Shown: positions 8,018 to 16,642 of the stretch, one piece after another | How the letters are laid out: each line of letters starts with the position of its first letter | How positions within the stretch are numbered: the stretch's first letter is position 1 | Origin: an uncultured Lachnospiraceae bacterium | Lineage (GTDB): Bacteria; Bacillota; Clostridia; Lachnospirales; Lachnospiraceae | Direction of reading: 5' to 3' | Assembly (NCBI GenBank): GCA_905236585.1 | Contig: CAJOQZ010000216.1 | Coordinates: forward strand, 1-26,316 | DNA length: 26,316 bases | The notes under the pieces: model-generated | What the model was told of the DNA's origin: nothing | The model's input: the letters and a program-made list of their open reading frames with translations, nothing else | Databases searched by the model: none | Position numbers and translations under genes: made by a program

Positions 8018-8054
8018 CCGTCCGGGCACGCATAGACGCGTCCAGTCCGGGCGG
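8018..8054 (+). promoter_or_regulatory. Strong hairpin in the leader of the XRE regulator gene
   Basis: CCGTCCGGGC (8018-8027) can pair along its full length with GTCCGGGCGG (8045-8054) when two G-U pairs are allowed. ACGC (8028-8031) and GCGT (8038-8041) form an inner stem. Pairing that depends on G-U suggests function as RNA. There is no U-run after it. It ends 21 nt before the start codon of the XRE gene and may control its translation or mRNA stability. Confidence 0.5.
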
Positions 8055-8075
8055 CTGTTTATGGAGTAGGTATTC

Positions 8076-8501
8076 ATGAGAGAAAGCAATAGTCTTCCTG
8101 CCCGGCTTAAAGAATTACGCAAACTTCACGGATACACGCAGGATTATGTCGCTGCCGCCCTTGGGATTGTCAGACAAACATACTCCCATTATGAAACCGG
8201 TCGGCGCATCCCCAAATATGACGTCCTTTTCAAAATATCCGAACTTTACAGCATATCCCTTGACAATTTGATGGATATTGTCGATAATCAAGATAACGAT
8301 GCTCTTGCGGATAAAGGTTCTTCCGATAACGAATTGTCAAAAATGCTTGATTACTTCGAACAGCCTATAAACAAGCAGCGTTTTCGGAATTTTTCTAAAT
8401 TGGAAAAGGAATTGCTCTACTATTTTGAGCGGCTTCCCGACATTGAAAAAAAAGAACTGGTTGAAATTGCGAAAATGAAACACCGCCACAAAGGGCGGTG
8501 A
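8076..8501 (+). CDS. XRE-family transcriptional regulator
   Basis: A 141-residue protein with an N-terminal Cro/C1-type helix-turn-helix (about 8-64; core YTQDYVAAALGIVRQTYSHY then ETGRRIPKYDVL). The C-terminal half is hydrophilic and helical, with a Lys-rich end, and I recognise no domain there. The ATG has a GGAGTAGG ribosome binding site. It is divergent from the flagellin gene (205 nt between starts) and lies 64 nt upstream of the large surface-protein gene on the same strand. It may therefore regulate flagellin, adhesin or itself. I see no clear promoter or terminator between it and the adhesin, so the two may be cotranscribed. This is inference from position only. Confidence 0.85.
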   Translation: MRESNSLPARLKELRKLHGYTQDYVAAALGIVRQTYSHYETGRRIPKYDVLFKISELYSISLDNLMDIVDNQDNDALADKGSSDNELSKMLDYFEQPINKQRFRNFSKLEKELLYYFERLPDIEKKELVEIAKMKHRHKGR

Positions 8502-8565
8502 CGAGTTATATATTTATGGGGATTCTTTCTATGAATCCCTGCATTGGTGTGTGTGAGGTATCCAT

Positions 8566-11500
8566 ATGGCAAAAAGGTCAGTTCGTCTTTTCGCCATATC
8601 GCTTGCCGTCTCCGTTTTCCTTAGTGGAATCCCGGCGACGGCTGTTTTTGCCGGAGATGATGGTTCCCCGGCTGTTTCTGATTCAAGCAGTTCTGATTCC
8701 GGCGGGTCTTCCGGCGGTTCGGAATCCTCCGGCGGTTCGGATTCCTCCGGCAGTTCCGGCAGCGGTTCCGATTCTTCCGGCAGTTCCAGCAGCAGTTCTG
8801 GTTCCGGTAGCAGTTCCGATTCGGGCGGATCTTCCGGAGATTCCGGCGGCTCTTCCGACTCGGGCGGGTCTTCCGGCAGCGATTCGAGCGGAGGCTCCGG
8901 CGGCGGTTCCGACTCGGGTGGGTCTTCCGGTGATTCCGGCGGCTTGGGCGGCAGTTCCGATTCGGGCAGCGATTCCGGCAACGCGGCAAGCGGCTCGGCA
9001 TCCTCCGGCAGCGATACGGGGCTCGGCTCTCCCGGCGGCGGTTCTCCTGCATTAAACGGAGAATCCGGCGACAATTCCGGTATCGGTTCCGATTCCACCG
9101 ACAACAATTCCATAGATGCTTCCTCCAATGATTCCGGAGCGGATATTGCTCTTTCCGGCGAATCCATTGACGGAAATATCAGTTCTTCCGATTTCGGCGT
9201 TGTCGGCACAGGTACGGGCGACTGTTCTTTTGATGTTGGAATTTCTGCGTCCTCCGACGGTGCGCTTTCTTCTGACGGAGATATGGTCGGTTCGTCTTCG
9301 CGACGTTCGTTGATGCGTTTGTCAACTTCTTCGTTGATTCCATTATCAACTCCTTTGAATATGCCTTCTTCCGGCAACAATGACGATAATTCTAACTCTA
9401 CTGCTGATCTGGGAGATGATTCCGACGGCGGCGCCGATCCTTCCAACACTACAAATGTTGGCGGCGATAACGGTATCTCTTCTGACGGTTCCGGCAATAC
9501 GGATGCCTCCGGCTCTTTTGCCGATGTGAAAGCCAATTTGACAAATGATATTAACGCCCGGATTGTTGATGCACAAAACAACCTGCCGGCTAATTCATCA
9601 GACTCTGCCGCTCCGGCTCTTTCCGATTCAACCACAGCGCAAATATATATCGATGCTCTTCGCGCCGCCAATTTGATCACCGACGATTTTATCACGGCTC
9701 TCAACGACTCCGTTGCCGCTTCTTCCGCGGCATTGTCCATGCAGGTTCTTTGGAACGCCTTCGGCTTGAATCCGGCAGATTATAACGGCTCTCTTTCCGT
9801 CGCGGATATCGTCGCTTCTCTTGTTGACGCGCTCCCCCGCGAGGAATCGACTGATGATGCGGATTCCGGCTTGCTGTCTTCTGCCGACGGCGATGACAGC
9901 AGCGCAAATTCCGGCGGCAGCGGCGGTTCGGGCGGGGATGGCGAAGCGCCCGAGGATGAGGAAGAAGAGGAAGAACCGGAAATTGCGGCAGAAGAACCTC
10001 TGCTTCGCCGGATTCCTTTGCTTGGGAATACGCCGACTTATTCCGTATCCTATGATCTGAATCTCCCTGCCGGAAAAAGCATCAGCGACGTGACGAACCC
10101 CCCTGATTCGCCACAAGAATCTGACGATGACGGCAAGATTTCTCGTCCGTCTCCCGATCCCGTTTTGGACGGCTATGTTTTTGGCGGATGGTACACCACT
10201 CCAAATTGTATGAATGATGAATTGTACCAATTTGGTAACCCGCTTACAGAAAGCATTACGCTTTATGCAAAATGGACGGGCGGTTATACCGTTAGTTTTG
10301 CTCTAAAAGGGCATGGCGAGTCTATCGCTTACCAGATTGTTCCCGCCGGGTCACTTGTTGTTCGTCCTCCTGACCCAACGGCTGACGGCTGGGCGTTCGA
10401 AGGTTGGTTTAAGGACTTTGACTGCACTTCTGCCTGGGATTTTGCTTCCGACACGGTCAGCGAAGAAACCACGCTGTTCGCAAAATGGTCGCCAACCGGC
10501 TTTGTTGTCACTTTCGACCTGCAGGGGCACGGTGACCCGATTGAGGTATCGGTAACAGCAGGGAACAAGGTCAGCATGCCAACCGACCCTGACGCAGACG
10601 GCTATGCTTTTGCAGGCTGGTATACGACTTCGGATTGTACCGCCGGTTTTGAATTTGATCCAGATACCGCCATCTCTGAAAGTATTACGGTCTACGCGAA
10701 GTGGACCGCATTAGACTATACCGTTATTTTTGAGTCTACAAAAGATGACATCTTATTTCCAAACGCTACCGTTTCCGGCGGGGGGCTTGTGGAGCCTCCG
10801 GCAACGCCTTCCAACTGCAATTTGACCGTTGTTGGCTGGTATCGGGATTCCTCTTTTACCGACCCTTGGGATTTCGATCACGACGCCGTCTTCACATATG
10901 CCGATGACAATAAAACCTTATATCTTTATGCTACTTGGGGCTTTACCGTGTCCTTTGATTTGCAGGGGCACGGAAGTAACTATTCCAAGGTCTATGAGGA
11001 AGATGCGCAGCAGTCGGTATATGCCGAAAAACCGGAAGACCCTGCGGCAGACGGCTTTGATTTCGGCGGCTGGTACACAGATTCGACTTGCAAAGACGAC
11101 CAGTTATATGATTTTGAAAATACTCCTCTCAGCAAGAACATCACTCTTTATGCAAAATGGATTCTGACGTCAACGGATTCGGACACCGACGACTGGATCA
11201 AAGACTATCGGGGCGGCGATTACTACAAGGTAACCCCCTATGACAAACCTGACGGAAGGGGCATCAGCGGCACAGTACAACTTGGCTACTATACCGGCGG
11301 TGCCGGTCCCGAAGAAGTTTTTGGCGTGGCAAAGATTGACGGGAAGTATTATCAGGTCACTTTGATTGATACGATATCGAATTCATATCCTGTAGATAGC
11401 ATTTCCACCGGGTCGGGCATTGCTGCTCTAAGTTCCTGGTATCCGTCGTCCGGCTACGCGCCCGGCAACGACAAAGGCGCATACATAACGTCTCTTAGAT

Positions 11501-13359
11501 TTGTATGCGGCAGTGCCGACGGAAGATTTTCTGCCGAGAAAGTTCTCGCCGGAGCAGGTTGCCAGTGTATGTTCCGCAGTATGAGCAAGGTTACGTTCTT
11601 TGACCTGTCCGGGCTTGACATGACGAAAGCGCAAAATATTTCGCATATCTTTTGTGAAAATCAATCCTTGGAGTATATCAATATCAACACGCCGATGGAT
11701 TCGGTTGTAAACTGCTATCACTTTTTCGGTCTTTCATACAATGTAGAATTTATCAATATGTCGCAGGTTGACTTAAGCAATGCAACAAATGTCGGAAACA
11801 TGTTTGAAAGCAACGCTCTTCAGACGCTGTTGACGCCAAAAGTCAGCGAAAGCAACGCCAGCCTCGTTTCACTTCCCCGTTCCAGCAGCGGAGGATATTT
11901 TTACTTGGACAGTGACACGGAGAAAACATATTCCTATCAGAAACTATTCAATAACACCACAAATACCGTTGTTCCCTCCGGTTCACGCCTTGTTCGTGAT
12001 CCTAACAATATCACAAAACGCGCTGTTTCCATCGACGTCTCCGCTGACGAGGGCATCATGATCGGCGAAGCGACCACTGTCACCGCCACCATCACCTGGG
12101 ACGACGGAACCACTACGAATACGTCTGATTCTTCCCTTGTGAATTGGTCTGTTTCCGACAATTCCCTCGTCATCTTTGATAACGACTGCAAGGCATGGGG
12201 CTTGAAAAAAGGACGCGTCATTATCTACGCTACTTATAAGAACGACTCATCGATTCGCGGCCAGGCGGCAGTCGACGTTATTGAAAACCCAGATCCCCAT
12301 TATCATCTGGTGAACCCCGACAGTGGAGAAGTAACCATCGTTCCTAAATCGGTTCAGCCACAGCATTTATTAGGCAACCGTTACCTTATTATTGACGACG
12401 TATCCGGCAGCGATGACCCTGATGCTGATTGGAAATCCATTCTTTCCGCCAACAGCATCACCGGATACGACCAACTCAACTACTACGAAATCTACTATTC
12501 GACAAATCCGAATATAAAGGAAAGCATCATTGAGGAATTTGGCTATGTTGACGTCACTATGGCTCTGCCCGACGGCATGGACCCGGCAAAAGGCGCTATC
12601 GGCTTCTATTCCATTGATAATGACGGAAACTTTGAGCCATTTACCCTTGTCAGTTCCGCTTCCGATTTTACCAATTACGGAGCGCAGTTCTGCATTGTAG
12701 GCAGCGATATCACCTTCCGTACCACGCATTTCTCTCCATATGCGTTTACGTATCGCGTCCTGCTTCCTGAACCGGACCCTCCCGCTCCCGACCCGGTTGT
12801 GCCGGAGCCTGACCCGGTTGTGCCGGAGCCTGATCCCGCGCCTGCTCCTGCACCGGAAGAAGCGGCTCCCGAGCCGCAGCCGGAGGCACCTGCCGCCGCG
12901 CCCGCTGCCGCCGGCGGTGTCGTTTCCTCATCTACCCGCTCCCACTCGGAAACGGTGAGGAATACTGCCCGTATTGTTGCTGTTTTGGAGGAAGAAGAAG
13001 CCGTCCTGAAGCCGCCCGACCCTCCACCCGATCCACCGCCGCAGGGCACAAGCCCAATCACCGGAGACGCACGCTCCGGCGCTCCACCGGGCAGATCCCC
13101 TGACGACGTTCTCCATATAAGCATGACGCTTCTGCTGCTCTTATCAATAATAACCTTTGCAAAACGCATCGGAATGAGCCTCGAAGCCGATACAACGGAA
13201 GAACGAATGCCGGAACAATTACAATCCAAGGTTCTTCGGACAACTTTCTTATGCAACCTGCGACCGCACCTGATTACGGACACGGGTCCGCCAAACAGAA
13301 AGCGTCGACGACGAAAACGACGACGAAAATCCGAAAAAACCCTTCTAAAAAAGCCTTAG
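8566..13359 (+). CDS. Large modular surface protein (Ser-Gly-Asp stalk, InlB-type repeats, DUF285-like, Ig-like)
   Basis: A 1597-residue secreted, wall-associated protein, probably an adhesin. A signal peptide (1 to about 29, ending TAVFA) is followed by a low-complexity Ser-Gly-Asp region (about 35-170), a likely glycosylated stalk. Acidic and Asn-rich linkers lead to five Listeria-Bacteroides (InlB B) repeats at about 490-866, each with a GGWY- or EGWF-like core and closing LYAKW. A BspA/DUF285-like leucine-rich segment (about 970-1125; FDLSGLDMTKAQNISHIF) and a bacterial Ig-like domain (about 1153-1240) follow. A Pro-Glu-Asp-Ala spacer spans about 1400-1450. SPITG at 1496-1500 fits the (S/N)PxTG motif of some clostridial sortases, and a hydrophobic segment lies at about 1514-1531. 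Oddly, some 65 further residues follow, very basic near the end (RKRRRRKRRRK). GAGG lies 8 nt before the ATG. Confidence 0.93.
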   Translation: MAKRSVRLFAISLAVSVFLSGIPATAVFAGDDGSPAVSDSSSSDSGGSSGGSESSGGSDSSGSSGSGSDSSGSSSSSSGSGSSSDSGGSSGDSGGSSDSGGSSGSDSSGGSGGGSDSGGSSGDSGGLGGSSDSGSDSGNAASGSASSGSDTGLGSPGGGSPALNGESGDNSGIGSDSTDNNSIDASSNDSGADIALSGESIDGNISSSDFGVVGTGTGDCSFDVGISASSDGALSSDGDMVGSSSRRSLMRLSTSSLIPLSTPLNMPSSGNNDDNSNSTADLGDDSDGGADPSNTTNVGGDNGISSDGSGNTDASGSFADVKANLTNDINARIVDAQNNLPANSSDSAAPALSDSTTAQIYIDALRAANLITDDFITALNDSVAASSAALSMQVLWNAFGLNPADYNGSLSVADIVASLVDALPREESTDDADSGLLSSADGDDSSANSGGSGGSGGDGEAPEDEEEEEEPEIAAEEPLLRRIPLLGNTPTYSVSYDLNLPAGKSISDVTNPPDSPQESDDDGKISRPSPDPVLDGYVFGGWYTTPNCMNDELYQFGNPLTESITLYAKWTGGYTVSFALKGHGESIAYQIVPAGSLVVRPPDPTADGWAFEGWFKDFDCTSAWDFASDTVSEETTLFAKWSPTGFVVTFDLQGHGDPIEVSVTAGNKVSMPTDPDADGYAFAGWYTTSDCTAGFEFDPDTAISESITVYAKWTALDYTVIFESTKDDILFPNATVSGGGLVEPPATPSNCNLTVVGWYRDSSFTDPWDFDHDAVFTYADDNKTLYLYATWGFTVSFDLQGHGSNYSKVYEEDAQQSVYAEKPEDPAADGFDFGGWYTDSTCKDDQLYDFENTPLSKNITLYAKWILTSTDSDTDDWIKDYRGGDYYKVTPYDKPDGRGISGTVQLGYYTGGAGPEEVFGVAKIDGKYYQVTLIDTISNSYPVDSISTGSGIAALSSWYPSSGYAPGNDKGAYITSLRFVCGSADGRFSAEKVLAGAGCQCMFRSMSKVTFFDLSGLDMTKAQNISHIFCENQSLEYININTPMDSVVNCYHFFGLSYNVEFINMSQVDLSNATNVGNMFESNALQTLLTPKVSESNASLVSLPRSSSGGYFYLDSDTEKTYSYQKLFNNTTNTVVPSGSRLVRDPNNITKRAVSIDVSADEGIMIGEATTVTATITWDDGTTTNTSDSSLVNWSVSDNSLVIFDNDCKAWGLKKGRVIIYATYKNDSSIRGQAAVDVIENPDPHYHLVNPDSGEVTIVPKSVQPQHLLGNRYLIIDDVSGSDDPDADWKSILSANSITGYDQLNYYEIYYSTNPNIKESIIEEFGYVDVTMALPDGMDPAKGAIGFYSIDNDGNFEPFTLVSSASDFTNYGAQFCIVGSDITFRTTHFSPYAFTYRVLLPEPDPPAPDPVVPEPDPVVPEPDPAPAPAPEEAAPEPQPEAPAAAPAAAGGVVSSSTRSHSETVRNTARIVAVLEEEEAVLKPPDPPPDPPPQGTSPITGDARSGAPPGRSPDDVLHISMTLLLLLSIITFAKRIGMSLEADTTEERMPEQLQSKVLRTTFLCNLRPHLITDTGPPNRKRRRRKRRRKSEKTLLKKP

Positions 13360-13818
13360 TTTAGGTTTGCGAATCATTGTCCATTTTCAGCCATTTCAGG
13401 CTTATTTTTTTGCGTAAAACTTTCGTCGGATAGGTCGATGGTTTTTCAACTAAATTCGGTTTTTAGTTGATTTTGTACTCAATTAAATTTTTAGTTGTAT
13501 CTCGCATCACCAAGAACATATTTTCCGGCACATATATTCGCGGAATATATTTTCCCGAATATATATTTTCTATTTCAATTTTATCGAATTTTTGTTCTGC
13601 TTTTATTCTGATTTAATTTATTTGAAATTATCAAATGATTAAATCATCATTTATCCCTATTCCCTCGCATCCGTCGGGTTTGCCAATCGTTATTATACAA
13701 ATTAAAAAAGCACCTGCATCTCAAAAATACAAGCACTTTTCATTTTCTCAACTTTATATTATATTTTTATGCATCCGCGACTATCGCGTTTTTTCGTCTT
13801 CCAATCCCCAATACTCCA
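13360..13818. other. AT-rich intergenic region between converging genes
   Basis: About 460 nt without a supported gene. A weak hairpin AGCC/GGCT (13389-13402) with a T-run to 13411 may end adhesin transcription. The stretch 13502-13640 is very AT-rich, with GAATATATTTTC-like repeats. The only open frame here (13635-13877) lacks a ribosome binding site and runs into murA antisense, so it is not called. Confidence 0.5.
13447..13469. repeat. Palindrome with repeated TTTAGTTG motif
   Basis: CAACTAAA (13447-13454) and TTTAGTTG (13462-13469) form a perfect 8-bp stem. A further TTTAGTTG follows about 25 nt later, next to CAATTAAA. It may be an additional terminator for the adhesin gene or a protein-binding site. 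Confidence 0.4.
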
Positions 13819-15114
13819 TCAGGATGCTTTCAATACAAACTTCTGGATCTCGCGCTCCGTCGACGTCTTCTCTATGATCGCTCCCAAGCCCGCCAGTTTC
13901 TCCTCGAAGTCCTCATAGCCCCGCTGGATGTACTGGATATCTTCTATGATAGAGATTCCGTCCGCAGCAAGCCCCGCTATGACAAGCGCCGCCCCTGCCC
14001 TAAGGTCGGGTGCTGATACTCTCGCGCCGGTATAGCGGTCCCCGCCGGAGATAATGGCGATATTGCTTTCCACCTGGATATTCGCCCCCATACGCCGCAG
14101 TTCATCAACATACTTAAAGCGGTTCTCGAAGATGCTCTCGGTCACGGTCGACGTTCCTGCCGCCAGCCCTAAGACCACCGTCATCTGCGGCTGCATATCC
14201 GTCGGAAATCCGGGGTACGGCAGCGTCGTCACCTGCGTATGCCGCAACTGGATATTCCGGGAGATCACGCGGATCGCGTCGTCATATTCGATGATCTCGC
14301 ATCCCGTTTCTAATAATTTTGCCGTCGTCGCTTCCAAGTGCTTGGGGATGACGTTGCGCACCATCACGTCGCCGTGGGTCGCCGCAGCCGCAAACATGAA
14401 CGTCCCCGCCTCGATCTGATCCGGTATCACCGAATACTCGGTGCCGTGAAGCATCTGCACGCCGACAATGCGGATCACATCCGTCCCCGCGCCGCGGATA
14501 TTCGCCCCCATGCTGTTCAAGAAGTTCGCCACGTCAACGACATGGGGCTCCTTCGCCGCGTTCTCGATCACCGTGCGTCCTTCCGCGAGTGCCGCCGCCA
14601 TGATGATGTTGATCGTCGCCCCGACCGACACCTTGTCCAGATAAATATGGTTCCCGACCAGCCGCTGCGCTTTTGCCGAGATCAGCCCGTAACTGATGTC
14701 CACCTGTGCGCCGAGCGCCTTGAACCCTTTGATATGCAGGTCGATCGGACGGCTCCCGATATCGCAGCCGCCGGGCAGCGCGACCTCCGCGGAGCGGTAT
14801 TTTCCCAAAAGCGACCCCAAAAGATAGTAGGACGCGCGAATTTTCTTAATGTATTCATAATCGACGGCGACGTCTTCGATATGTGCGCCGTTGATCCTTA
14901 CCGTATGCTTGTCAACCCGGTCGACGATCGCGCCGATGTCCTGCATCGCGCCGAGCATGACGTTGATGTCCCGCACATCCGGCAAATTTTCAATCGTTAC
15001 CGTCTCATCCGTCATGATTGATGCCGCAAGAATCGCCAGCGCGGCGTTCTTCGCCCCGCTGATATCCACGTTGCCGGATAGCGGCGTGCCGCCTTTTATT
15101 ACATACTGTTCCAT
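13819..15114 (-). CDS. murA: UDP-N-acetylglucosamine 1-carboxyvinyltransferase
   Basis: The enzyme transfers enolpyruvate from phosphoenolpyruvate to UDP-GlcNAc, the first committed step of peptidoglycan synthesis in the cytoplasm. The 431-residue protein starts MEQYVIKGGTPLSGNVDISG with the substrate-binding SGAKNAAL. The catalytic Cys117 lies in LPGGCDIGSR and corresponds to Cys115 of the E. coli enzyme, the residue alkylated by fosfomycin. Cys rather than Asp here predicts fosfomycin sensitivity at the target level. PYPGFPTDMQPQ is also conserved. The frame extends to a TTG at 15138, but the family N-terminus fits the ATG at 15114. GAGGAG lies about 13 nt upstream, a rather long spacing. 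A separate promoter at 15151-15179 isolates it from dnaB. Firmicutes often have two MurA paralogues, and which this is cannot be told here. Confidence 0.97.
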   Translation of the reverse strand: MEQYVIKGGTPLSGNVDISGAKNAALAILAASIMTDETVTIENLPDVRDINVMLGAMQDIGAIVDRVDKHTVRINGAHIEDVAVDYEYIKKIRASYYLLGSLLGKYRSAEVALPGGCDIGSRPIDLHIKGFKALGAQVDISYGLISAKAQRLVGNHIYLDKVSVGATINIIMAAALAEGRTVIENAAKEPHVVDVANFLNSMGANIRGAGTDVIRIVGVQMLHGTEYSVIPDQIEAGTFMFAAAATHGDVMVRNVIPKHLEATTAKLLETGCEIIEYDDAIRVISRNIQLRHTQVTTLPYPGFPTDMQPQMTVVLGLAAGTSTVTESIFENRFKYVDELRRMGANIQVESNIAIISGGDRYTGARVSAPDLRAGAALVIAGLAADGISIIEDIQYIQRGYEDFEEKLAGLGAIIEKTSTEREIQKFVLKAS

Positions 15115-15150
15115 GAATGAACAAATTCTCCTCTGCAAAAAATCGGATGT

Positions 15151-15179
15151 ATTCTACCACAAAAGCAAAAGAAATACAA
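15151..15179 (-). promoter_or_regulatory. Sigma-A promoter of murA
   Basis: On the minus strand TTGTAT (15179-15174), a 17-nt spacer and TAGAAT (15156-15151), 37 nt before the murA ATG. Confidence 0.8.
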
Positions 15180-15201
15180 TCTATCTTGTGAACAAACTAC
15201 T

Positions 15202-15242
15202 CTTCGTGTTCGACGGCGGCAACGCCTTAACCTCACACGAAG
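15202..15242 (-). terminator. Two-tier hairpin after dnaB, possible terminator
   Basis: Perfect outer arms CTTCGTGT and ACACGAAG (15202-15209 and 15235-15242) enclose an inner GGCG-TTGC-CGCC stem on the minus strand. It lies between the dnaB stop and the murA promoter. The following bases have few consecutive T, so termination may be partial. Confidence 0.45.
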
Positions 15243-15283
15243 AAACGTTTGTCCTCTACATAAAAGTTGATTTCCGTACGCTA

Positions 15284-16630
15284 CTAAAAATCTCCCTTAT
15301 GCCGCCGCTCGAAATTCGCAAATTTCGTATATTCCGGCAGCCATGCAAGTTCTATCGTTCCGACCGGACCGTTACGCTGTTTGGCGATAATGATCTCGGA
15401 CACGCCTTTGTTGTTGGAATCCTTGTTATAGTAATCATCCCGGTATATGAACATAACGACGTCCGCGTCCTGTTCGATCGCCCCCGAGTCACGCAGGTCG
15501 GAAAGCATCGGACGCTTGTCCTCCCGCTGCTCAACGCCGCGGTTCAACTGCGACAATGCGATCAGCGGCACATTCAACTCCCGGGCGAGCGATTTTAACG
15601 CCCGTGAGATATCAGATATCTTCTGCTGCTGCGATACTTCTTTTCCCGACGTCTCCATCAACTGCAAGTAATCGACCATGATCAACTTAAGATCATTTTC
15701 CTGCTTGTATTTCCGGCATTTGCTGCGCATCTGGGAAACCGTGATCGCCGGGGTGTCGTCAATGATCAGTTTTGATCCGCTCACCGTCGCCGAACCGTCG
15801 ACCAATTTTTCCCAGTCGGATTCCTGGAGATCGCCGGTCCGCAGTTTCTGAGCGTCCACCCTCGACTCTAAGGACAAAAGACGTTTTACCAACTGCTCCT
15901 TCGACATCTCAAGGGAAAAAATCGCGACGCATAAATTCTCATGGAACGCCACATATTCCGCAATATTAAGCGCCAGCGCAGTCTTGCCCATGGAAGGACG
16001 CGCCGCAAGCAGGATCAGATCCGACGGCTGCATCCCCGCCGTCCGGTAGTCGAGATCAATAAATCCGGTCGGCACGCCGGTCACGTTCCCCTGCAAGTGA
16101 GATGCTTTTTCAATATCCTCCAGCACGTCGGAAACCACGTCCGCGATCGGCACGTAATCCTTTACGCCCTTTGCCTGTATGAGTTCTAAGAGCCGCATCT
16201 CCGTCGTATCGAGGATCGTCTCCACCGGCTGTTCGGCGGCGTAGCATTCGCTTTCAATCTCCTGATTGACGCGGATGACTTTCCGAAGCATGGACTTGTC
16301 CTTGACGATCTGCGCATAGGTGCGGACGTTGACCGACGACGGCACCGACAGCGCGACGTCCATGATAAACTGCTGCGACGCTATCTCCGCGGGCGCATTC
16401 TTCTGAAGCAGCCGCTCCCGCACCGTAACCACGTCGATCGGCTGCCGTTCCTCATACAACTGTGCGATCGCGTCAAACATCATGCCGAAGCGGGAATGGT
16501 AAAAATCTTCGCTCGTCAAAATCTCGGTCGCCGAAGCAATCGCATCATTATCTATCATCATCGACCCGATCACCGACTGCTCCGCTTCGGGAGAATTTGG
16601 CATCGTCCGGGTTACTACCTGCTCTTCCAT
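15284..16630 (-). CDS. dnaB: Replicative DNA helicase
   Basis: The hexameric 5'-3' helicase of the replication fork, which also binds primase. The 448-residue protein has an N-terminal DnaB domain (begins around PNSPEAEQSVIGSMMID) and a RecA-like C-terminal motor. Walker A is ARPSMGKTALAL with Lys216, Walker B is LKLIMVDYLQL, and the DnaB-type arginine-finger region follows SDLRDSGAIEQDADVVMF. The length is normal, with no intein. It starts 12 nt after the rplI stop with only a weak GAGCGA ribosome binding site, so translation probably depends on coupling to rplI. Confidence 0.98.
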   Translation of the reverse strand: MEEQVVTRTMPNSPEAEQSVIGSMMIDNDAIASATEILTSEDFYHSRFGMMFDAIAQLYEERQPIDVVTVRERLLQKNAPAEIASQQFIMDVALSVPSSVNVRTYAQIVKDKSMLRKVIRVNQEIESECYAAEQPVETILDTTEMRLLELIQAKGVKDYVPIADVVSDVLEDIEKASHLQGNVTGVPTGFIDLDYRTAGMQPSDLILLAARPSMGKTALALNIAEYVAFHENLCVAIFSLEMSKEQLVKRLLSLESRVDAQKLRTGDLQESDWEKLVDGSATVSGSKLIIDDTPAITVSQMRSKCRKYKQENDLKLIMVDYLQLMETSGKEVSQQQKISDISRALKSLARELNVPLIALSQLNRGVEQREDKRPMLSDLRDSGAIEQDADVVMFIYRDDYYNKDSNNKGVSEIIIAKQRNGPVGTIELAWLPEYTKFANFERRHKGDF

Positions 16631-16642
16631 CTGTCGCTCTTA

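Noticed and set aside
8018..8054. c-di-GMP riboswitch (GEMM) upstream of the XRE gene
   Set aside because: The conserved GEMM elements such as GGCAAACC with a GAAA tetraloop and the GGGGU-type second stem are missing. Only a simple hairpin is present.
8498..9055. Plus-strand frame of 185 residues overlapping the XRE stop and the adhesin start
   Set aside because: Becomes Pro/Ala/Val-rich exactly where the adhesin repeat starts, so it is a frame shadow. The adhesin frame has the signal peptide and domains.
8529..9740. A 403-residue minus-strand open frame rich in Pro, Glu and Ser
   Set aside because: It is the mirror of the Ser-Gly-Asp repeat codons of the adhesin. It has no ribosome binding site, and its composition follows from the repeat.
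12675..13283. A 202-residue minus-strand frame under the adhesin C-terminus
   Set aside because: Its Gly/Ser-rich middle is the antisense of the Pro/Glu-rich spacer, and it has no promoter or ribosome binding site.
14338..15598. Long plus-strand frames antisense to murA and dnaB
   Set aside because: These are shadows of GC-rich third positions. murA and dnaB are unambiguous on the other strand.
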